In this document: positions 16,883 through 20,765 of the stretch, piece by piece
How the letters are laid out: every line of letters begins with the position of its first letter
How positions within the stretch are numbered: the first letter of the stretch is position 1
From: a virus
DNA length: 20,765 nucleotides
Virus record (IMG/VR): IMGVR_UViG_3300033146_000621
Span: 1 to 20,765 of that record
Direction: 5' to 3' (one strand)
Notes under the pieces: generated by a model
Told to the model about the DNA's origin: nothing
The model's database searches: none
What the model saw: only the letters and a program-made list of their open reading frames with translations
Made by a program: the position numbers and the translations under genes

Positions 16883-17386
16883 TTAAGTTGGGTTAACAAG
16901 CATAATATCATCATATACTTTAGATAAACCTGTAACGTAAGTATTTTCTATAGTAGGGATAACAGACTTAATAGCCCTATCTGCAAAGCCTATACTATAC
17001 CTGGTATTTCTACCACGGTAGTTAGTTCTAGCCCTGCCTACAGAACCTCGGTTATACCCAGATTTAGTTTTCCTCGGTATAGTACCAGTATTAATTAAAT
17101 GAAAATGAGGGGCACCTTTAGCTCCAAAAGCTACTTTATATTTACCAGTCCTCTTACTAAACCTAGTACTTACTGAGAGACTCCTATAGAGTTTACCAGT
17201 ACGTATTGAACCTTGTTGTCTAAGGTTAGATTTAGATTTCCGCTTCATGTCTAAAAATGGTCCCTTTAAAACTCTCTTTATAGCACTACTAGTACTATTA
17301 TCTGTAGTCTCAAGCTTTTCAAATAATCCTTGAAGCTGTCTCATATTAGTTATTTCGATACCTGTGTTACCCATTTCATTATTCAT
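16883..17386 (-). CDS. HK97 gp10-like head-tail / tail component protein
   Basis: About 167 residues from MNNEMGNTGIEITNMRQLQG. The frame extends upstream to 17428, but this ATG overlaps the previous stop by 8 nt (ATGAATAA), the same arrangement as the portal/protease junction, so it is preferred. Features of the gp10-like family are the helix MRQLQGLFEKLETTDNSTSS, SIRTGKLYRSLSV, then HFHLINTGTIPRKTKSG, a basic Gly/Arg-rich loop and a final helix FADRAIKSVIP. The protein is very basic. It is made between head closure and tail completion genes, and the family is thought to act at the head-tail joining step or tail terminator. Confidence 0.8.
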   Translation of the reverse strand: MNNEMGNTGIEITNMRQLQGLFEKLETTDNSTSSAIKRVLKGPFLDMKRKSKSNLRQQGSIRTGKLYRSLSVSTRFSKRTGKYKVAFGAKGAPHFHLINTGTIPRKTKSGYNRGSVGRARTNYRGRNTRYSIGFADRAIKSVIPTIENTYVTGLSKVYDDIMLVNPT

Positions 17387-17708
17387 TAATACGTGTGCAA
17401 TGGATATTAAGCCAACGTCTAGTATCATCTGGTTGTATGAAATCTACCTGATATAATCTATCATATACTTTCAATCTATCCATTTCTATAATATCACTTT
17501 GATTGCGTACTTGTAGTCTAAGCCTAATTATGTCGAATACCTCCTCGTTGTCAACTATTTGAGCACCTGTATTTCTAAATACATACGCCCTAATATACTT
17601 ATGAAACAACCAATCTTCTTGGTATTCCCCATACTCATTCTTTGTGACTACTTTGCGCCAAAGCTCTATCCGCCTATTTAACATACCTGACCTTGCCATA
17701 ATTACCAT
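17379..17708 (-). CDS. Head closure / head-tail joining protein
   Basis: 109 residues; start at 17708 overlaps the connector's stop by 7 nt, and an internal ATG at 17699 (MARSGMLNRRIELWRKV), 2 nt after that stop, is equally plausible. LNRRIELWRKV...NEYGEYQEDWL near the start is the hallmark of phage head-tail joining proteins of the SPP1 gp16 type. A short beta-barrel pattern with RLRLQVRNQSDIIEMDRL and YQVDFIQPDDTRRWLNIHC follows. These proteins seal the head after packaging and receive the tail. Length is normal for the family. Confidence 0.85.
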   Translation of the reverse strand: MVIMARSGMLNRRIELWRKVVTKNEYGEYQEDWLFHKYIRAYVFRNTGAQIVDNEEVFDIIRLRLQVRNQSDIIEMDRLKVYDRLYQVDFIQPDDTRRWLNIHCTRINE

Positions 17709-18265
17709 CTATTTATTACGAATGAACTTAACAATCTTTCAAAAGTTCTGTTATCTTTGAAATTAGACCCTACTATATAACTAGTCCTTTCTATATCATA
17801 AAGATCATTTACTTTAACTAATACAGCTGCCTGTATCTGATAAGGTACTTCTTCAATATCAAAACCAGTGTAGAACACAACAACTACTTTATCATAACTA
17901 ATTGTATTCTCAAATTCTATCATAAAATCTGTACGCCTAGTACGTATTGTGTATTCTTCTTCAGGTACTATTATTTCATTACCTTCATTATCTGTAACAG
18001 TAATTGATTCAACATGGACTAATGGAGCCTCCCTAAATATTATAGAGCCCCCTATAAAGTCTACAAACTCTTGTGTATTCTTTGTAAAAGCAACATCAAT
18101 ACCTGTAAAGTCCTCAGCCATACTTGTAGCCGTGTTAATTAGGAAAAGTATATGGGCATCGTCGTCCTTGAAGTCTTCCTCAATATTAAGCTGTTGTTTA
18201 GCTTGTTGAAGAGTCACAACGGAACTTTCTTTTTCTTTAATTATTTTATTAGTATAACCCATCAT
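17702..18265 (-). CDS. Head-tail connector (gp6-like adaptor)
   Basis: 187 residues, starting MM (ATG at 18265 or 18262). VTLQQAKQQLNIEEDFKDDD followed by AHILFLINTATSMAEDFTG is the gp6-like connector signature: a helical N-terminal region that binds the portal ring. A beta-rich middle (HVESITVTDNEGN, YTGFDIEEVPYQIQ) and the helical AAVLVKVNDLYDIER are also typical. It assembles as a ring below the portal. Upstream it is separated from the capsid frame by a small hairpin-containing gap; downstream it overlaps the head-closure gene by 7 nt. Confidence 0.87.
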   Translation of the reverse strand: MMGYTNKIIKEKESSVVTLQQAKQQLNIEEDFKDDDAHILFLINTATSMAEDFTGIDVAFTKNTQEFVDFIGGSIIFREAPLVHVESITVTDNEGNEIIVPEEEYTIRTRRTDFMIEFENTISYDKVVVVFYTGFDIEEVPYQIQAAVLVKVNDLYDIERTSYIVGSNFKDNRTFERLLSSFVINRW

Positions 18266-18292
18266 AGCAATAGTTATTAATTAGTTTAATAA

Positions 18293-18320
18293 CACCAGGC
18301 CCATTGATACAGACCCAGTG
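18293..18320 (-). terminator. Hairpin downstream of the capsid gene (possible attenuator)
   Basis: CACTGGGTC and GGCCTGGTG flank a 10-nt loop on the minus strand and can pair over 9 positions, three of them G-U. It lies about 18 nt after the TAA that ends the capsid's -1-frame tail. No U run follows, so it is at best a weak terminator; a stabilising 3' hairpin for the capsid message is as likely. Confidence 0.4.
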
Positions 18321-18337
18321 CTATAAACAAGTTAGTA

Positions 18338-18508
18338 TTAAGGTAAAAGATCAGGTGTCTTAACAAAAGCCTGTGGGTTAGTAACCTTAACGTCAGCAAT
18401 TTTATTTACTGTGATTACCACTTTACCATCAGCAGCCTGAGTATACTTATCTACTATAATCTCTACTTGACCGTAGTCAGCGATAAAGATTTTTGTAGGG
18501 TCTCCGTA
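18338..18508 (-). CDS. C-terminal end of the major capsid protein in the -1 frame
   Basis: 56 codons in the -1 frame relative to the capsid gene, beginning YGDPTKIFIADYGQVEIIVD and ending at TAA 18338-18340. A GD-x-xK-x-x-IAD segment near the C-terminus is typical of HK97-fold capsids, whereas the capsid frame itself ends in the unconvincing TETLQKSLSLTTVK. Deleting two bases of the TATATA run (18507-18512) would fuse the frames as SMLYGDPTK and give a 421-residue protein. So this is the missing end of the capsid protein, reached by a frameshift, or separated by an indel or sequencing error. Confidence 0.8.
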   Translation of the reverse strand, partial: YGDPTKIFIADYGQVEIIVDKYTQAADGKVVITVNKIADVKVTNPQAFVKTPDLLP

Positions 18509-19605
18509 TATAACATACTGTATAAGTTAGAATACCAGAAAGGTACACCATCATAAGTAAAGCCTGCTTCAGCTGAACTAGCCCCTAATCTTTCAACTAA
18601 GAAACGACCAGAACCAGAGTCAATAGCTACACCTTTAGCTTCAAAGAAAGTAGGTCTAGAAGCAAAGAAAGCTCCATCAACTTCTACCTCAGCTCCAGCC
18701 ATAAGGGCATCAAAACCAGCTTTAGAAATGTCAGTACCAGCTACAACGGAAGCATATCCTAGAGCTTTAGTATAAACCTCTTTAGTAATACCTCTATCAG
18801 CAGCTTTAACCATATCAGCCAATACTGATTGTAAAAACTCATCTGTAGCAGAATTTAAAGTTTCAAGTGTAAATGCTTTTTGAACACTAAATCTATGTGG
18901 CTGTACTAGGATTCCATCAGGAGTAGTAGTGTCGCCAGTTAAAGTAGCAAGCTCAGCGATGAGGTCAGCTACCATAGGTGATTCATAAGGCAGTGTAAAT
19001 GTACCTTTAGCACCACTAAGTACTTTTGCATTCATTTGAGTATATAAAGGCTCATATCCTAATATGTCTAAAGCCTCTACATAATTTGGGATTGCATTAG
19101 TCATTGCTCCTGTATCGCCATCGATTGGAGCTCTTTGTGCTAGAACAGCACTTCTATTATCTGTATCAATTCTCTCTCGAATTGCTTCAATTAATTTATT
19201 TTCCATTTTTACTTTTATATTAATATTAATATTATCGTCAAGCGAACGTTTATTATGCTCAACGTTAGTATCTTCAAGCTTATCTTCAAGCTCTTCTTTT
19301 TTAGTTTCTTCTTCTGTCTTGTCAGAGTTTTCCTCATTAGTAGGGATATTCTTAGGCTCTTCAGCTTCTGGTTTCTCCTCCTCTGTTGGGGTTTCCTCTT
19401 CCGCAGGAATATCTTTAGTCTCCTCTAATTCCTCAGTAAGCTTATCCTTCTCAACTTTAAGTTCTTCAACTTTCTTTGTCTCTTCTTCTGTAAGTTCTCT
19501 TTCAGCTTTGATGGCACCTTCAAGTATGGAATTAAATTCCTCCTCAATGGCTCGGATAGATTGTGAATTTACTTCACTTTCTTGTGTTTTGTTCTTCTTT
19601 TCCAT
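18463..19605 (-). CDS. Major capsid protein, HK97 fold, with N-terminal delta (scaffold) domain; 3' end frame-broken
   Basis: 380 residues as read; about 421 if joined to the -1-frame tail at 18338-18508. Residues 1-115 are an extreme Glu/Lys-rich helical domain (TEEETKKVEELKVEKDKL), interpreted as the delta scaffold removed by the prohead protease. The capsid core begins around MENKLIEAIRERIDTD (Met134) and contains VEALDILGYEPLY, FTLPYES, PHRFSVQKAFTLETL and FLVERLGASSAEAGFTYDG, all HK97-type capsid patterns. The likely processing point is between residues 115 and 135 (inference). The gene overlaps the protease gene by 32 nt. The reading frame leaves homology at about codon 366, at a TATATA run. 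Confidence 0.9.
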   Translation of the reverse strand: MEKKNKTQESEVNSQSIRAIEEEFNSILEGAIKAERELTEEETKKVEELKVEKDKLTEELEETKDIPAEEETPTEEEKPEAEEPKNIPTNEENSDKTEEETKKEELEDKLEDTNVEHNKRSLDDNININIKVKMENKLIEAIRERIDTDNRSAVLAQRAPIDGDTGAMTNAIPNYVEALDILGYEPLYTQMNAKVLSGAKGTFTLPYESPMVADLIAELATLTGDTTTPDGILVQPHRFSVQKAFTLETLNSATDEFLQSVLADMVKAADRGITKEVYTKALGYASVVAGTDISKAGFDALMAGAEVEVDGAFFASRPTFFEAKGVAIDSGSGRFLVERLGASSAEAGFTYDGVPFWYSNLYSMLYTETLQKSLSLTTVK

Positions 19606-20293
19606 AGAATTTAATTTTAATATTTTCGTAGTACTCTGGGGTTACCTCATTTACTGGGTCTGCCTCATCTCCCTCAGGTAATTTACTAGTTTCTACCTCT
19701 TCACGTTGTGAATTCATTTCACGCTGTGAATTCATTTCACGTTCTTTATCTTCAAGGTCCCTAGCAGTAATACCTACGTCTGTATTAGCAAAGACACCGT
19801 TGGCTACTATAGAAACATCGACAACCTTTTCGATAGTTGTTATTTCCCTAAGTAAGTTGCCATCTTCAGCCCTTGACCAAACGATAGTAGAAGGTACCAC
19901 ATAATATTTAAAGCTTGATTCAAATAAATCACCTCTGTTCAACATGACTATTAAATCCCTACCCAAACTAGTATCTGGTACAGTAAAACTATATTTCAAA
20001 CCGTAATCATCAACTGTTAAAGTCAATGTGCCTGATCTAGTCCTAGCCAGTAGCTGTGACTTATCATGGTTTAAGTTTGCTATAACATTTAAATCTTCCC
20101 TAATCAAAGCATTATTAAACGCCTCAGGTCTGATTATTTCATAGAATATTTTACCATTCTCTACTATAAGTCTACTACGCTGGTTGAATACAGCCCCATA
20201 GCCTTCTACAACTAAACTACCATCTTCTAGTTGTCTAGTAGAAAAGGATTCAGGACTCAACCTAATCTCTGTATTAGTACCTATATTATTCAT
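19574..20293 (-). CDS. Prohead (capsid maturation) protease, HK97/U35-type
   Basis: About 239 residues from MNNIGTNTEIRLSPESF at 20293; a longer start at 20335 would lie inside the portal gene. Motifs: LVVEGYGAVFNQRS, then IIRPEAFNNAL, NLNHDKSQLLART with the candidate catalytic His (residue 76), GLKYSFTVPDTSLGRDL, and GDLFESSFKYY with the candidate catalytic Ser (about 126-127). VVDVSIVANGVFANTDV has Asp where the family usually has Glu (EVS). It cleaves the capsid delta domain and itself during head maturation. The C-terminal 50 residues are charged and carry a direct repeat EMNSQREMNSQRE. The start overlaps the portal stop by 8 nt and the end overlaps the capsid start by 32 nt, which suggests coupled translation. 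Confidence 0.88.
   Translation of the reverse strand: MNNIGTNTEIRLSPESFSTRQLEDGSLVVEGYGAVFNQRSRLIVENGKIFYEIIRPEAFNNALIREDLNVIANLNHDKSQLLARTRSGTLTLTVDDYGLKYSFTVPDTSLGRDLIVMLNRGDLFESSFKYYVVPSTIVWSRAEDGNLLREITTIEKVVDVSIVANGVFANTDVGITARDLEDKEREMNSQREMNSQREEVETSKLPEGDEADPVNEVTPEYYENIKIKFYGKEEQNTRK
19702..19745 (-). repeat. Short tandem repeat in the protease tail
   Basis: Two near-identical copies of about 21 nt (GTGAATTCATTTCACG on the plus strand, repeated with one base different before it) encode EMNSQR twice, 21 nt apart. It sits in the non-conserved C-terminal extension of the protease. Confidence 0.75.
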
Positions 20294-20765
20294 TATCTTT
20301 ATTTTTAGGTTCAACCTCAGGCTCAACCTTATCATTAGTTACAGTTTTAAGTGTTGGATCATCCTTCTTTAAGCTGCTATACTCCTCATATTTCTCAAGG
20401 GGTATATACTGAGCCTGTGTAAAGTGGAAGTCCCCAAACTCACCTTCAATCGGGTTAGAGCCTATTTTCTTAGCAGCTTCATTAGGTGTAATAATACCTG
20501 CAGTAACCATATTCCTATAAGCATTAGCTTTAGTATTAAGGTCAGCTTCAAGTAAACTACTCATATCGAATCTTACTGTTACTTCATCTAGTCTTTCCTT
20601 CTTTGATAATAGTTTGTATGATAACTCTTCTTCATATATTTTTGTAATAGGGGCTAGTGTAAAAGCTTTAAAGCTTAATGTCTGTTGCTCTATATCAGAC
20701 TGAGGATTTTCTGTATCAGCATACATAAATTTGGGTATGCCATACATTGTAAATATTTCATCTTT
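20286..20765 (-). CDS. Portal protein, C-terminal part (5' end beyond window)
   Basis: The frame is open through the right edge: K D E I F T precedes the first Met at 20747, so the gene begins outside the window and the ATG at 20747 should not be taken as its start. MYGIPKFMYADTENPQSDIE, then FTLAPITKIYEEELSYKLL, VRFDMSSLLEADLNTKANAY and AGIITPNEAAKKIGSNPIEG match the end of HK97-type portals (phage portal family), including the NEAR-like NEAAK motif. The portal ring is the DNA entry/exit site of the head. About 35 disordered, acidic residues end the protein. Overlap of 8 nt with the protease gene. Confidence 0.92.
   Translation of the reverse strand, partial: KDEIFTMYGIPKFMYADTENPQSDIEQQTLSFKAFTLAPITKIYEEELSYKLLSKKERLDEVTVRFDMSSLLEADLNTKANAYRNMVTAGIITPNEAAKKIGSNPIEGEFGDFHFTQAQYIPLEKYEEYSSLKKDDPTLKTVTNDKVEPEVEPKNKDNE

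Noticed and set aside
20286-20747. Complete 153-residue gene starting at the ATG at 20747
   Set aside because: The frame is open upstream to the window edge and the protein matches the C-terminal end of a portal, so this is an internal Met.
1-20765. CRISPR array, tRNA, integrase, insertion sequence or defence genes
   Set aside because: No regularly spaced short repeats, cloverleaf-like segment or such coding motifs were seen; the window is fully accounted for by virion structural genes.

Overview
The window is the structural (head-to-tail-tip) gene cluster of a tailed, siphovirus-type double-stranded DNA phage or prophage. Every supportable gene lies on the minus strand, so the transcriptional order runs from the right edge to the left edge. 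DNA is AT-rich. Start codons have almost no Shine-Dalgarno sequence in front of them; A/T-rich leaders are seen instead. The tail-tip proteins carry BspA-like, PKD-like and discoidin-like domains. Together these suggest a Bacteroidota host (inference, not proof). No terminase, lysis, integrase or replication gene is in view, so phage and prophage cannot be told apart.

Head module (20765 to about 16474, read leftwards): C-terminal end of an HK97-type portal protein (cut by the window edge), prohead protease, major capsid protein with a long acidic N-terminal scaffold (delta) domain, gp6-like head-tail connector, head-closure protein, HK97 gp10-like protein and a DUF3168-type tail completion protein. 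The genes are tightly packed and several overlap by 7-8 nt. The capsid gene appears broken near its 3' end: its recognisable C-terminal 56 residues are encoded in the -1 frame (18338-18508).

Tail shaft module (16460 to 12790): major tail tube protein, two tail-assembly chaperone reading frames joined by a classic A_AAA_AAG slippery site just before the first stop (lambda G/GT-like), and a 753-residue tape measure protein. GC-rich hairpins sit directly downstream of the two genes whose products are needed in most copies (capsid and tail tube).

Tail tip and host-recognition module (12566 to 1): a 723-residue baseplate/hub-like protein, a 558-residue fibre ending in a peptidase S74 self-cleaving chaperone, an unrecognised 360-residue protein, a 1438-residue fibre with a tandem internal duplication, and a partial adhesin of at least 1027 residues that runs off the left edge. 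This last frame is open from its ATG at 3081 to base 1.

The two sizeable non-coding gaps (7410-7626 and 12567-12789) contain what looks like the same roughly 106-nt element with conserved spacing, dividing the tail-tip genes into blocks. This duplicated non-coding element is the least explained structure in the window.
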